Assembly (NCBI RefSeq): GCF_009982895.1
Contig: NZ_WXZL01000017.1
Location: 31,710-95,709 of the forward strand
Direction: 5' to 3'
Origin: Deinococcus alpinitundrae
GTDB lineage: Bacteria; Deinococcota; Deinococci; Deinococcales; Deinococcaceae
DNA length: 64,000 nucleotides
Of this stretch, positions 48,717-57,548 are shown piece by piece; within the stretch, counting starts at the first letter, position 1, and each line of letters opens with the position of its first letter. A program made the translations under genes and the position numbers. The notes under the pieces are model-generated. The model was not told the origin of the DNA, did no database searches, and was given only the letters and a program-made list of their open reading frames with translations.

Positions 48717-50267
48717 TCAGGAAGCATTCGCCACCGCCCCGGAACCGCCAGATCCCCCGGACTCCGCCACCGCCGGGCCGTAGCAGGCCCGCAAGACAGC
48801 GTCCTGGGTCAGCGCCGCGCCTTCCAGCAAAGCCACGCTGCGCCCGGCGCTGAGCACCAGAACCCGCTGCGCCACCTCCAGCAGTTCGCCCAGATCGGAA
48901 CTGACCAACATCACGCCCGCGCCGCGTGCCGCCTGGTCGCGCAGCAGGGCGTGAATGGCCCGGCGGGTCAACACGTCCACCGCCTGGGTCGGCTCGTCGC
49001 ACAGCCACAGGCCGGGTTGCTGTGCCAGGGCACGGGCCAGCACCACCTTCTGCTGATTGCCGCCGCTGAGTTCGCTGGCGCGCTGCTCGACGCTCGCCGC
49101 GCGAATGTGCAGGTGCTCCACCGCCTGCTGGCTGGCTTGGTGCTCACTGGCCCGGCTCAACACGCCGCGCCGGGTGTGCTGAGCGAGGGTGGCCAGGGTG
49201 ACATTCTCGCGCAGGCTCATCTGCCCCACTAGCCCGTGGGCGCGGCGGTCTTCGGGAATCAGCACGGCGCTCGGCCTGGGCGCGGCCCACTGCAACGTGC
49301 CCGCCGAGGACTTGCGCAGGCCCGCCAGGGTTTCGAGCAGTTCGCTGCGGCCCGCTCCGGCCAGCCCGTAGACGCCCAGAATCTCGCCGCTGTGCAGGGT
49401 AAACGAGACGTCTTGCACCCGCCCGTCACGGCTGGCGAGGTGGTGGGCGCTTAGCAAGGCTGCGCCGGGGGGCCGGGGCGGTTGACCGATCGGAGTCGGC
49501 TGGTCTGCCAGCGGGCCGCCCTCCGGGGCCACACCCGACATGGCGCTCACCAGCTGCTCGGCGCTGGCTTCCCGGCGTCCAAACGCCGCCGCCACCTGAC
49601 CGCCGCGCAGCACCGTGACCCGGTCGGCCAGATCGAGGACCTCGTCCAGCCGGTGAGAGACATACAGCGCGGCACAGCCCTCGGCACTCAGACGGCGGAT
49701 CAGCGCGAACAGCAGCTGGGCGTCATGGTCGGTGAGCGAGGCGGTCGGCTCGTCGAGAATCAGCAGTCGGCCAGGCCGCATCACCGCCCGCAGCAACTCG
49801 GTGAGGGTGCGCTGGGTCGGCGTCAGGTCCTGAACCAGCACCGAGAGCGGCAGATCCAGGCCCAGCTCCGCTTGCCGCCGCTGCGCCGCTGCGCGCATGG
49901 CCCGCCAGTCGATTCGCCCGGCCCGCTGCGGATAAGGCCGCCCCAGGTACAGATTTTCCAGAGCGCTGAAGCCTGCCACCAGTTGCCGCTCCTGGTGAAC
50001 CGCCCGGATGCCGAGGGCCTGCGCCTGCGCCGGACCAGCAAACCGCACCGGCTGGCCGTTCCAGCGCAGCTCGCCACCGCTGGGCGCAGTCACGCCGGTC
50101 AGCACCTTGATGAGCGTGCTCTTGCCCGCGCCGTTCTCGCCCACCAGCGCGTGAATTTCACCGGCCCGCAGGCTCAGGTCCACGCTTTGCAGCGCCGCCT
50201 GATCCCCGAGCGACTTGCTGAGGCTCCTCAGCATCAGCAGCGGCGGCGCTCCGTCGGGCGGGGTCAA
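48717..50267 (-). CDS. Ribose-type ABC ATPase (RbsA-like), two nucleotide-binding domains
   Basis: A 516-residue duplicated ATPase. The first Walker A is GENGAGKST at about residues 43-51, with Walker B LLILDEPT. The usual signature LSxGxQQ of this first half reads LTPTQRTLTELLRAV, so it is degenerate. The second half has GLAGAGRSE in place of Walker A, as is common in RbsA, and an intact LSGGNQQKVVLARAL. The TTG at 50267 overlaps the binding-protein stop (TTGA); ATG 50234 with GGAG upstream is the alternative start. Confidence 0.88.
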   Translation of the reverse strand: MTPPDGAPPLLMLRSLSKSLGDQAALQSVDLSLRAGEIHALVGENGAGKSTLIKVLTGVTAPSGGELRWNGQPVRFAGPAQAQALGIRAVHQERQLVAGFSALENLYLGRPYPQRAGRIDWRAMRAAAQRRQAELGLDLPLSVLVQDLTPTQRTLTELLRAVMRPGRLLILDEPTASLTDHDAQLLFALIRRLSAEGCAALYVSHRLDEVLDLADRVTVLRGGQVAAAFGRREASAEQLVSAMSGVAPEGGPLADQPTPIGQPPRPPGAALLSAHHLASRDGRVQDVSFTLHSGEILGVYGLAGAGRSELLETLAGLRKSSAGTLQWAAPRPSAVLIPEDRRAHGLVGQMSLRENVTLATLAQHTRRGVLSRASEHQASQQAVEHLHIRAASVEQRASELSGGNQQKVVLARALAQQPGLWLCDEPTQAVDVLTRRAIHALLRDQAARGAGVMLVSSDLGELLEVAQRVLVLSAGRSVALLEGAALTQDAVLRACYGPAVAESGGSGGSGAVANAS

Positions 50268-51178
50268 GGTTTGCGGGTGACCAATGACGCCGGGGCGTAG
50301 AGTTCGGTGGCGATGACCGGCTGGCCCTTGAAGACCCGGTCGATTTGCTGCGCGACCAGCACCGCCATCTGCGGAAAGTTCTGCTTGAGGGTCGCGATGA
50401 TCGGCGAGCCTTTCTGGATCATGTCGGTGGCCTGACTGGTGCCGTCGATGCCGGTGACTTTGATGCCGGTGCGCCCCGCAGCCTGAATGGCCTGCGCCGC
50501 ACCGATGGCCGGTTCGTCCCAGCCGGTCCAGACGGCGGTGATGGCTCCCTTGCCGGGGTTGGCCAGCAGGATATTCTCCATCTGCTGACGTGAATTCTCG
50601 ATGGGGCCGGGAACCTGAACCTGCTGCTCGGTGACGACGTGAATGCCCGGATAATTTTTCAGCGCCGCGTCGAGCGCCTGGGTGCGCTTGAGCACGCCGG
50701 GGTGGGGGCGGTAGGTCAGCACCACCAGATTGCCCTTGCCGTTCATGGCCTTGAACAGCAGATTGGTGATGCTCTTGCCCATCGCGGCGTTGTCACTGGT
50801 GGCGTTCATGGCCATGCCGGGGATGTAGCCGCTATCCAAGCCGAACACCGGAATTTTGGCCGCATTGGCCGACTGAATCTGGGTTTTGAGCGGGTTAGGG
50901 TCGGTACTGACAATGACGATGGCGCTGACCTTTGACGAGATCACGTCCTCCATCCGGCTGGCGAGCTGACCCATGTCGCCCTTGGTGTCCACGACGTTGG
51001 TCTTCCAGCCGCGCTGCTTGGCCTGATCTTGCAGAGAAGCGATCATGGCGTTGGTCGTCACCGACTGCTGAAAGGGCGTGAGGATGGCGACCGTTTTGGG
51101 ATCGGCGGCCAGGGCGCTGGGCAGCAGCAGGCTCAAGGTCAGGGCGGCGGTCAGATGGCGGGCACGGCGATTGGGCAT
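50264..51178 (-). CDS. Ribose-type ABC sugar-binding protein (RbsB-like)
   Basis: A 304-residue periplasmic binding protein of the CUT2 class. The signal peptide is at residues 1-24 (RRARHLTAALTLSLLLPSALA), followed by DPKTVAILTPFQQSVTTNAM. ISSKVSAIVIVSTDPNPL and VTGIDGTSQATDMIQ line the sugar cleft. AGGAG precedes the ATG. It is the first gene of the operon with ATPase, permease and FGGY kinase, and it is divergent from the SARP-type regulator across 143 bases. Confidence 0.92.
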   Translation of the reverse strand: MPNRRARHLTAALTLSLLLPSALAADPKTVAILTPFQQSVTTNAMIASLQDQAKQRGWKTNVVDTKGDMGQLASRMEDVISSKVSAIVIVSTDPNPLKTQIQSANAAKIPVFGLDSGYIPGMAMNATSDNAAMGKSITNLLFKAMNGKGNLVVLTYRPHPGVLKRTQALDAALKNYPGIHVVTEQQVQVPGPIENSRQQMENILLANPGKGAITAVWTGWDEPAIGAAQAIQAAGRTGIKVTGIDGTSQATDMIQKGSPIIATLKQNFPQMAVLVAQQIDRVFKGQPVIATELYAPASLVTRKP

Positions 51179-51321
51179 GGCTTCTCCTGTGGGTCAGTAC
51201 AGCATACGCAAAATCGCTCCCCGGGCAGCTCGGCACGGGTCCAGTCGAGACGTCGGGCCGCCGCGGCCGCACAACCCGGAGGATTTCACCGGGCCGAAGT
51301 GTCATACTGCTCTCAATCTAT

Positions 51322-54300
51322 ATGCCTCCTTCGGATGTCCTAGAGTTCAAGTTGTTGGGTGTTGCGGCGCTCAACCTGGGCCCGCTGGAGTTGACGCCCT
51401 CGGTGCGCAAGGGCCTGGGCCTGCTGGCTTACCTGGCACTGGAAGGCCCCACCGACCGCTCCCAGTTGGCCGATCTGCTGTGGACGGAACTCAGCGAGAG
51501 TGACGCCCGGCGGAATTTGCGTCAGGAACTGTGGCGGCTGCAGCGCTCAGCGCTCTCCGGCTGGCTGGACATCAAATCCGAGAGCGTGGGCCTCACGGCT
51601 GGCGTGCACACCGACGTCGCCGCCTTTCACGACGCACTGGCCGCCCACGACCTCAGCCGCGCGCTTGCCGCGTACGGGGGGCCGCTGCTGAGCCGTTTCG
51701 AGCTGCAAGGCGCAGGCGGGTTCGAGGGGTGGCTCTCCGAACGTCGGGACAGCCTGACGGCGCTGTGGAAAGACGCGGCGCAGCGCCACGCCGCCGCGCT
51801 GGAAAGCGCGGGCGATCTGCGCGGCGCACTGGGGTTGCAAGTTCAGCTACTGCAAGACGACGAGTTTCAGGAAGTTCACCAGCGCGAGGTCATCCGGCTG
51901 CAACTGGCGCTGGGCGAACGCGCCGCCGCGCTGGGACGCTACGAGCGCTACGCAACCCTGCTCAAAAGCGAACTGGGTCTGGAGCCGCTGCCGGAAACGC
52001 GGGCGCTGGTCACCGCCCTGAATACGCCCCAGCCGCTGGTCCCCAGCCCTGACCCGGGTCCGGTCTCCGTGCCGCGCCTGGAACTGCCCCTGGTGGGCCG
52101 CCGCGCCGAGTGGGCCGCCCTGCAAGATGACCCCGCCGCCCTGACCATTCTGGTGGGCGAAGCGGGCATCGGCAAAACCCGGCTGGCAGAGGCGTTCGCG
52201 GCCACCTTCGGCGCCGCGCTGCACCTGCGGGCCTTTGAAGTGTCGCTGCACACCCCGCTTTATCCGGCGGCGGAGGCGCTCCGTGCGGCGCTGGGTCAAG
52301 CGAGGTACCGCGAACGGCTGGACTCGCTGGAAGCCGTCTGGCGCAGCGAAGCCGCCCGCCTGGTGCCGGAACTTGATTCTGCCGTGTCGGCGGCCATGCA
52401 GCCCGATGGACGCGCACGCTTTCTGGACGGGGTGGCGCGGGCGCTGACCTGCGCCGCCAGCGTGGACGGCGTGCTGGTCTTCGACGACCTTCACTGGGCC
52501 GACCCGATGACCCTGGAACTGCTGCTGCATCTGGTACGGCGACCCCCGGCGCAGCGCCCGCGCTTGATCGCCACGGTGCGGGCACAAGAACTCCAGGACC
52601 ACCCGGCGCTCAGCGCGGCCCTCGGCAGCCTGGAGCGCGCAGGACAGCTGCGCCGCTTGCCGTTGTCCGGGCTGAGTGGGCCAGAGGTGCTGAATCTGGT
52701 GCAGGTGCTGTCCGGCAGCGCGGCCCAGCGCTTCTCGGCGCGGCTGTTCGAGGCCACCGGTGGCCACCCGCTCTACTTGCTGGAAAGCCTGCGGCATCTG
52801 TTTGAACTCGGCATTCTGCACCAGGGCGCAGGCGGCGAGTGGAACACACCGTTCGACGGCTCGACGCGCGATTACGCCGAGCTGCCCTTGCCGCACAGCG
52901 TCCGTGGGGCCATCGTGCAGCGGGTCGATCACCACGGTCCCGCCGCACGGCGGCTGCTGGAAGCGGCCAGCTTGTCGGAGGGCGGCTTTCAGCTCGACGA
53001 TCTGGTTCCGGCCCTGTCCCTGTCCGAGTGGGAAGCGCTGGAAGCGCTGGAGCGGCTGCTGAGCGCCGGACTGCTTGAGCGCACCCAGGAGGCTTACGGC
53101 TTCTCGCACGATCTGGTGCGGCGGGTGCTGCAAGAAAGCCTGATGCCCGAGCGCCGCCGTCTGATTCACCGCAAGCTGGCCGAGCGCCTGCAACACACGG
53201 GTGGCCCCGCCCACCGGGTGGCCCGTCACCTCGAAGAAGCCGGGCAGGTGGCGCAGGCGTCGCCCTGGCGCGTGCGGGCCGCCCAGGATGCGGCGCGGCT
53301 CTACGCCCACCGTGAGGCGCTCAGTCAGTACCAGCTGGCGCTGCACGACGGCCTGACGGCGCAGGAGACCTTCGTTGTGCGGCTGGCCCGCGCCGAGCTG
53401 TTCAGGCTGCTGGGCGAATTGCCTGCCCGTGAAGCCGAACTCAGCGCCCTGCAAGTGCTGACGGCTGAGCTGGAGACCACCGATTTGCAAGCCGAACTCG
53501 GCCTGAAGTGGGTTGTTTTTTTTCTGGACGCCGGACGGTACCCGCAGGCCCACACGGCGGCCCATGCACTGCTCAGCCTTCCGCTGCCGCCCGAACAGCG
53601 GGCCGCAGCCCTGCGGGTGGCGGGCTTTACCCTCGGCAGACTCGGACGGCCCCGGGAAGGTGAGGCCCTCCTGACGCAGGCCCTGGCCCTGCCCGGTGAG
53701 CGCTCGGCCCTATTGCTGGCCCAGATTCACAACGACCTGAGCAATTTCACCTTGGAGCGCGGTGATCTGGCCCTGGCCCGCCAGCACAATGAGGCCGCCC
53801 TCAGCGGCTTCGGGGCCGACGGCAACACCCGCGCCTGCGCCATCGCGCTCAATTCCAGCGCCCGCATCGCCCACGCCAGCGGCGACGAGGCGCTGGCCCT
53901 GGGCCGCCTGGAAGACGCGCTCAGGGCGGCCCGCACCACCGGGGACCTGCACCTGCAAGTGATGTTTCTCAACAACATGGTGCGTCTCCAGGTGGATCAA
54001 GGCCACTTGGATCAGGCCCTCAGCGCCCTGCACGAAGGGCTGGCCGTCTTGCCCGAACCGCGTGATCCGGTGCATGAAGGGATGCTGCGTAGCCGCACGG
54101 CTGACGTGCAGCGCCTCAGGGGCGAGCTGGGTCAGGCGCTGGACAACGACGTGTCGGCCATCGCACTCGCCGATCAGATTGGCGCGGTTGCGGTGCAGCT
54201 CACCCGCCGCCTGCATCTGACGCGGTTCTTGCTGCACCTCGGTGATCTGGACGGCGCTGGGCGCTGGCTGGCACAGGCCCAGCAGCTCTATGCAAACGAT

Positions 54301-54786
54301 CAGGAACCGCACCTCCTCCTGGAAGTCGCCCACGCCGAATTCGGGTTGCGCCAGCAGCAAGCCGCAGCGGTGCTGGCACGCCTGGAGCCCGTTCTGGCCC
54401 AGCAGGGCGACAAGCAGGGCGACGAGTGGGACTGGCTGACCCTCCTGCGCGGCGCGGCGTATCTGGCGCTTGGGCAGCCTGCCCTGGCGCTGGCGGTCTT
54501 GCCCGCCTCTCTTCAGCGCCCTGCGCTGCGGGCGCTTGGCGTCGGCATCCGGCTTCACGTCGATGCCAATCCGGACACCCAGCTTGAGAGCCGCGTCCTG
54601 CTGTCTTCAAACCAGCTCGCGCCCCTTGAGAAGCTGGCCCTGATCCAGGTGCTCCTCAAGGCAGCTCCCGAGCACCAAGCGCTTCAGCAGGAGTATCAGC
54701 GTCTTCACCTCCGATTGGCCGCCAGTTTGCCGCCTGTCCTTCGGCCCCAGTTCGCCGGGAAGCCGCTGCTGAGCAGGCCAGGTTGA
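51322..54786 (+). CDS. Large SARP/BTAD-type activator with AAA and TPR domains
   Basis: A 1154-residue regulator. The N-terminal winged helix (residues 8-95) and the bacterial transcriptional activation domain (about 96-235, ending LKSELGLEPLPETRALV) are followed by an ATPase with Walker A GEAGIGKTRL near 275 and Walker B VLVFDDLHWADP near 393, then about 600 residues of TPR-like helices. This is the AfsR/large-SARP layout, though the TPR part is longer than the DNA-binding half. Just downstream, two promoters carry 11-bp-periodic direct repeats of the SARP-target kind, so I infer those genes are its targets. Confidence 0.88.
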   Translation: MPPSDVLEFKLLGVAALNLGPLELTPSVRKGLGLLAYLALEGPTDRSQLADLLWTELSESDARRNLRQELWRLQRSALSGWLDIKSESVGLTAGVHTDVAAFHDALAAHDLSRALAAYGGPLLSRFELQGAGGFEGWLSERRDSLTALWKDAAQRHAAALESAGDLRGALGLQVQLLQDDEFQEVHQREVIRLQLALGERAAALGRYERYATLLKSELGLEPLPETRALVTALNTPQPLVPSPDPGPVSVPRLELPLVGRRAEWAALQDDPAALTILVGEAGIGKTRLAEAFAATFGAALHLRAFEVSLHTPLYPAAEALRAALGQARYRERLDSLEAVWRSEAARLVPELDSAVSAAMQPDGRARFLDGVARALTCAASVDGVLVFDDLHWADPMTLELLLHLVRRPPAQRPRLIATVRAQELQDHPALSAALGSLERAGQLRRLPLSGLSGPEVLNLVQVLSGSAAQRFSARLFEATGGHPLYLLESLRHLFELGILHQGAGGEWNTPFDGSTRDYAELPLPHSVRGAIVQRVDHHGPAARRLLEAASLSEGGFQLDDLVPALSLSEWEALEALERLLSAGLLERTQEAYGFSHDLVRRVLQESLMPERRRLIHRKLAERLQHTGGPAHRVARHLEEAGQVAQASPWRVRAAQDAARLYAHREALSQYQLALHDGLTAQETFVVRLARAELFRLLGELPAREAELSALQVLTAELETTDLQAELGLKWVVFFLDAGRYPQAHTAAHALLSLPLPPEQRAAALRVAGFTLGRLGRPREGEALLTQALALPGERSALLLAQIHNDLSNFTLERGDLALARQHNEAALSGFGADGNTRACAIALNSSARIAHASGDEALALGRLEDALRAARTTGDLHLQVMFLNNMVRLQVDQGHLDQALSALHEGLAVLPEPRDPVHEGMLRSRTADVQRLRGELGQALDNDVSAIALADQIGAVAVQLTRRLHLTRFLLHLGDLDGAGRWLAQAQQLYANDQEPHLLLEVAHAEFGLRQQQAAAVLARLEPVLAQQGDKQGDEWDWLTLLRGAAYLALGQPALALAVLPASLQRPALRALGVGIRLHVDANPDTQLESRVLLSSNQLAPLEKLALIQVLLKAAPEHQALQQEYQRLHLRLAASLPPVLRPQFAGKPLLSRPG

Positions 54787-54807
54787 TCAAACCTCCCATT
54801 CTCTCCA

Positions 54808-54824
54808 GTTACGCAGCGGTGACG
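54808..54824 (+). promoter_or_regulatory. Direct repeat with 11-bp period, copy 1
   Basis: GTTACG (54808-54813) and GTGACG (54819-54824) repeat at 11-bp spacing around CAGCG. A TAATTT/TAAGCT -10-like stretch follows within about 15 bases. The arrangement matches known SARP sites, which are direct repeats one helical turn apart placed just upstream of the -10. Confidence 0.6.
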
Positions 54825-54945
54825 GTCTAATTTTTAAGCTCTGTTCAGCTTCGGGGCCGAGCCTGAAGCCTGATAAGGAGAACACCATGAACCGTCCCCT
54901 GATGAATACCGTTTTGATCATAAGCCTCAGCTTCGCCGCTGGCAG
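54808..54945 (+). repeat. Tandem duplication of promoter and signal-peptide region, copy 1
   Basis: About 138 bases covering the direct repeat, the untranslated leader (with CAGCTTCGGGGCCGAGCC) and the first codons of the small protein are clearly similar to 55220-55356. The two copies differ by scattered substitutions and small indels. Confidence 0.75.
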
Positions 54946-55117
54946 TTTGCCCCTCGCCGCTCCGGCGGTTCTGCCTGATTCCGTGCTCGTGATGGCACCC
55001 GTTCCCTCAGCCGACGTCAGCTCCAGTCTCATGCCCACTCAGGGCTTCACTGCTCAGCTCAGCAGCACTCTGGTGGGCGCAGTCAAGCGCATCCTCCATA
55101 ATCCGCCCACCTACTGA
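54887..55117 (+). CDS. Small secreted protein, 76 aa, paralogous 5' end
   Basis: AAGGAG precedes an ATG at 54887 that opens 76 codons. The N-terminus MNRPLMNTVLIISLSFAAGSLPLAA is a signal peptide closely related to that of the next gene, but the lipobox Cys is replaced by Gly, so it should be secreted rather than lipid-anchored. The mature part (about 50 residues) shares nothing recognisable with the neighbour. It ends at a good terminator. I infer it arose by duplication of the neighbour's promoter and signal region. Confidence 0.6.
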   Translation: MNRPLMNTVLIISLSFAAGSLPLAAPAVLPDSVLVMAPVPSADVSSSLMPTQGFTAQLSSTLVGAVKRILHNPPTY

Positions 55118-55135
55118 GCGCCCCAGCACCCACCC

Positions 55136-55170
55136 AGAAAACCCTGACTCATATGGGATCAGGGTTTTCT
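55136..55170 (+). terminator. Intrinsic terminator after the small secreted protein gene
   Basis: Twelve-bp perfect arms AGAAAACCCTGA (55136-55147) and TCAGGGTTTTCT (55159-55170) with an 11-base loop. The T-rich right arm makes it effective on the plus strand. Confidence 0.8.
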
Positions 55171-55219
55171 GCTGTCTGCCTCCAGCGTCACCGCCTCCTG
55201 TGGCGGCTCCGAACGCCCG

Positions 55220-55236
55220 GTGACGCAGCGGTGACG
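55220..55236 (+). promoter_or_regulatory. Direct repeat with 11-bp period, copy 2
   Basis: GTGACG at 55220-55225 and again at 55231-55236 form a perfect repeat with 11-bp period, followed by CTAAG about ten bases on. It is the better-preserved of the two SARP-like sites. Confidence 0.62.
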
Positions 55237-55356
55237 GGCTGATTTCTAAGTTCCCTTCAGCTTCGGGGCCGAGCCCGAAAACGCAAGGAGTCACACATGA
55301 ATCGTAACCTGATTGGTGCCGCCCTGATCCTGAGTCTGAGCCTCGCCGCTTGCAGC
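55220..55356 (+). repeat. Tandem duplication of promoter and signal-peptide region, copy 2
   Basis: Second copy of the segment at 54808-54945. It includes the GTGACG-CAGCG-GTGACG repeat, the leader and the signal-peptide codons of the lipoprotein gene. Confidence 0.75.
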
Positions 55357-56472
55357 GCCTCCACCCCCCCGGTGGTCACGCCCGTTCCCGTCGTCGATCC
55401 CGTGCCGGTTCCCCAGGCCGATTTCAATTTCACCTTGACGCCCGCTGTGGTCAATGTCCAGGTCAATGGCGCAGCGGAACTGAGCGCCACCCTTCAAGGC
55501 AGCGGCGGCTTCGCCGGGGCCGTGACCCTGACACTGCTCAATCCGCCGGTGGGAATCAGCGCGGCCGCCGTGACGGTTCCGGCTGGAGCCACCACGGCCA
55601 AGCTCGACCTCAAGGCCAGCAGCGCCAGCATAGCCGGAGACGACACCCTGACCTTTGCCGCCGATGCCGGCACGCTGCACAAAACCGTGCAGGTCAAGAT
55701 CAACGTGGCCGCCGCCCCCGTGCCGGTGGGCCAGGCCGCCCTCACGCTGGTCGCCACACCTGAGAGCCTCAAGCTCAAGGCCGGACAGCCCACCAGCTTG
55801 ACGGTCAAGGTGACGCGCAGCAACGTCACCGGACCGGTGACGTTGCACCTGGGCAACCTGCCCATCAACGTCACGGCAGCGGACGTGGTGATTCCTGACG
55901 GGCAGGACAGCGCCCAGATGACACTGACCCAGAGCAGCAAGAGTCCGGCGGGCAGTAGCACCATTCAGCTGCAGGCCAGCTCGGACGCGGTCAAGACCTC
56001 GCTGAACATCCCGCTGACGGTGGAAAGCGCCGGGAGCCTGCCCACTGCGCCGACGGTGAGTGCCACCAGCCCCGCCTCGAATGCCTAGGCCGTCAACAGC
56101 GCCGGGTTGAGTGTGGGCGTGACCTTCTCGCAAGGCATGAAGAGTGACGCGGCCAAAGCCATCAGCATCTCGCCGAATGTGCCGAATTTCTTCTGTGCGG
56201 TGAACGACAGCAATGCCGAGCTTAAGGACGTGAGTTGGAGTTGCAGCGGCGACTTTCAACCGGGCCTGACCTACACCGTGACAGTGGCCACGACGGCTCA
56301 GAACATGGCGGGCGTGGCACTGGCCCAGCCGTACAGCTTCAGCTTCAAGACCGCAACGCAGGCCATCCCCGATCCACTGCGTCACCGCTGGAGACTGGCG
56401 TCCGGAGGGAGATCTTGCCAATGGGATCCAATCCAACGTCAAGCGATTAGAGTACGTCTGAAAACCTGCTGA
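55297..56472 (+). pseudogene. Ig-like-domain lipoprotein interrupted by a stop codon
   Basis: The frame from ATG 55297 encodes a lipoprotein (lipobox LAAC, then a Pro/Val-rich linker) with two Ig-like repeats, each closing with a VTVP.../VVIPDGQDSAQMTL-type strand, up to a TAG at 56086-56088. Beyond the stop the same frame continues with SVGVTFSQGMKSDAAKAI and TYTVTVATTAQNMAGVAL, a typical Big_5 domain whose first strand (TVSATSPASNA) lies before the stop. A single change from CAG to TAG would explain this. Homology fades after about 56375. The shortened 263-residue lipoprotein may still be made. Confidence 0.75.
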
Positions 56473-56495
56473 CGCAAATTTCCCCTGCGTAAAAG

Positions 56496-56715
56496 ATGGC
56501 GAACGATCCGTCGAGAGGTGATCTGGCGATGATTCGGTCCGCGTATCCAAACGGCCCCACCAATGCTGAGTGGAATGTCCTCGTAGCACTCTTCGCTCTT
56601 GAAACTCCAGTCAGCCATCCCTGCAGATGGTTTTTACAGGAGGTTCTGGACGGCATCTTCCCTATCCTATGTAGGACCTCTCCTGACTGGCGACCTCACA
56701 ATTTCTCCCTTGGCA
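56496..56715 (+). pseudogene. Decayed IS5-type transposase N-terminus
   Basis: The frame with SAYPNGPTNAEWNVLVALF and WFLQEVLDGIFPILCRTSPDW follows the pattern of the IS5/DUF4096 transposase N-terminus (YPTDLTDAEW..., LREVLNAIFYVLRTG...). It then loses similarity before 56720, just ahead of the tetR promoter. No catalytic DDE part or inverted repeats remain. Confidence 0.6.
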
Positions 56716-56742
56716 TTAGCGAGGCAGCTGTGGGATCAGGCA

Positions 56743-56781
56743 GTATCGGAACTTGACAGTTCCGATACTGTTTGGTATCGT
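56743..56781 (+). promoter_or_regulatory. Promoter with operator centred on the -35 of tetR
   Basis: Perfect 10-bp arms GTATCGGAAC (56743-56752) and GTTCCGATAC (56759-56768) flank TTGACA (56753-56758), a consensus -35. Exactly 17 bases later is TATCGT (56776-56781) as -10. A bound dimer would cover the -35, giving tight autorepression. A further half-site-like GGTATCG follows at 56774-56780. Confidence 0.8.
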
Positions 56782-56805
56782 ATCTACGAGGGGGAATTGC
56801 ATGTT

Positions 56806-57414
56806 ATGGCTACAAACGTTACCGCTGAGCCTGCCGCACTCGGTCGTAAGCGGGACCACTCACTCGACGCCAAGATCATGGATGCCACCCTGGAGATCCT
56901 CGCCGAAGTTGGTCTGACCGGCCTGACCATGGATCTGGTGGCGGCACGGGCAGGTGCTGGGAAGGCGACGATCTATCGCCGCTGGACCTCGAAGAACGAC
57001 CTGGTCATCGATGCCGTCGAGCACCTGAAACGCATTCAGGTGGATCTCGAGGATTTGCCTGACACAGGCACGCTCCGCAGTGATCTGCTTGGTCTGGGCA
57101 AGCCCCTGTCGCTTGAAGAAACTGAGCAACGGCTCAAGAGCATGGCGGGCCTCGCCTCACTACTTTCACAGGGCCAGACTTTCGCCGACGCCGTCAACGC
57201 CGCCGTAATTCAACCGTGGGCCGAGGCACACTTGACCCTGATGCAGCGTGCCGCCGGGCGCGGCGAAATCGCCGCCGACGCCGACCTCGGCACACTCTGC
57301 CAGATTCTGCCAGCGATGGCCGCTTACCGCTCGCTCGTCCAGCGCCAACCATTCAACCAGGAATTCCTCTTGTCGATGGTCGACGGTGTTCTTTTGCCTG
57401 CACTGCGGCGGTAA
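56806..57414 (+). CDS. TetR/AcrR-family regulator
   Basis: A 202-residue TetR protein. The helix-turn-helix is at about residues 36-60 (LTMDLVAARAGAGKATIYRRWTSKNDLV), and the C-terminal domain resembles the TetR_C_11-like group (AAGRGEIAADADLGTLCQILPAMAAYR). The ATG at 56806 has GAGGGGG upstream at somewhat long spacing. The promoter carries a perfect palindrome around the -35, so it should repress itself. The nearby VOC gene 134 bases downstream may be cotranscribed. Confidence 0.88.
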   Translation: MATNVTAEPAALGRKRDHSLDAKIMDATLEILAEVGLTGLTMDLVAARAGAGKATIYRRWTSKNDLVIDAVEHLKRIQVDLEDLPDTGTLRSDLLGLGKPLSLEETEQRLKSMAGLASLLSQGQTFADAVNAAVIQPWAEAHLTLMQRAAGRGEIAADADLGTLCQILPAMAAYRSLVQRQPFNQEFLLSMVDGVLLPALRR

Positions 57415-57548
57415 CTGGGCGCACAACCAATACCGCCTGGATAATCACCGGCTGTGTTCACCCGTTGTCCTTGTGTGGCCTCGTGGCTCCCTCACTCTGG
57501 CGGATGCCGATTGACACTTCAGCACCTGAATCCTCAAAGGAGAACATG

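Noticed and set aside
51847..53565. 572-codon minus-strand frame opposite the SARP-type gene
   Set aside because: Antisense shadow of well-defined BTAD and ATPase domains; Gln/Arg-rich composition typical of non-coding reading.
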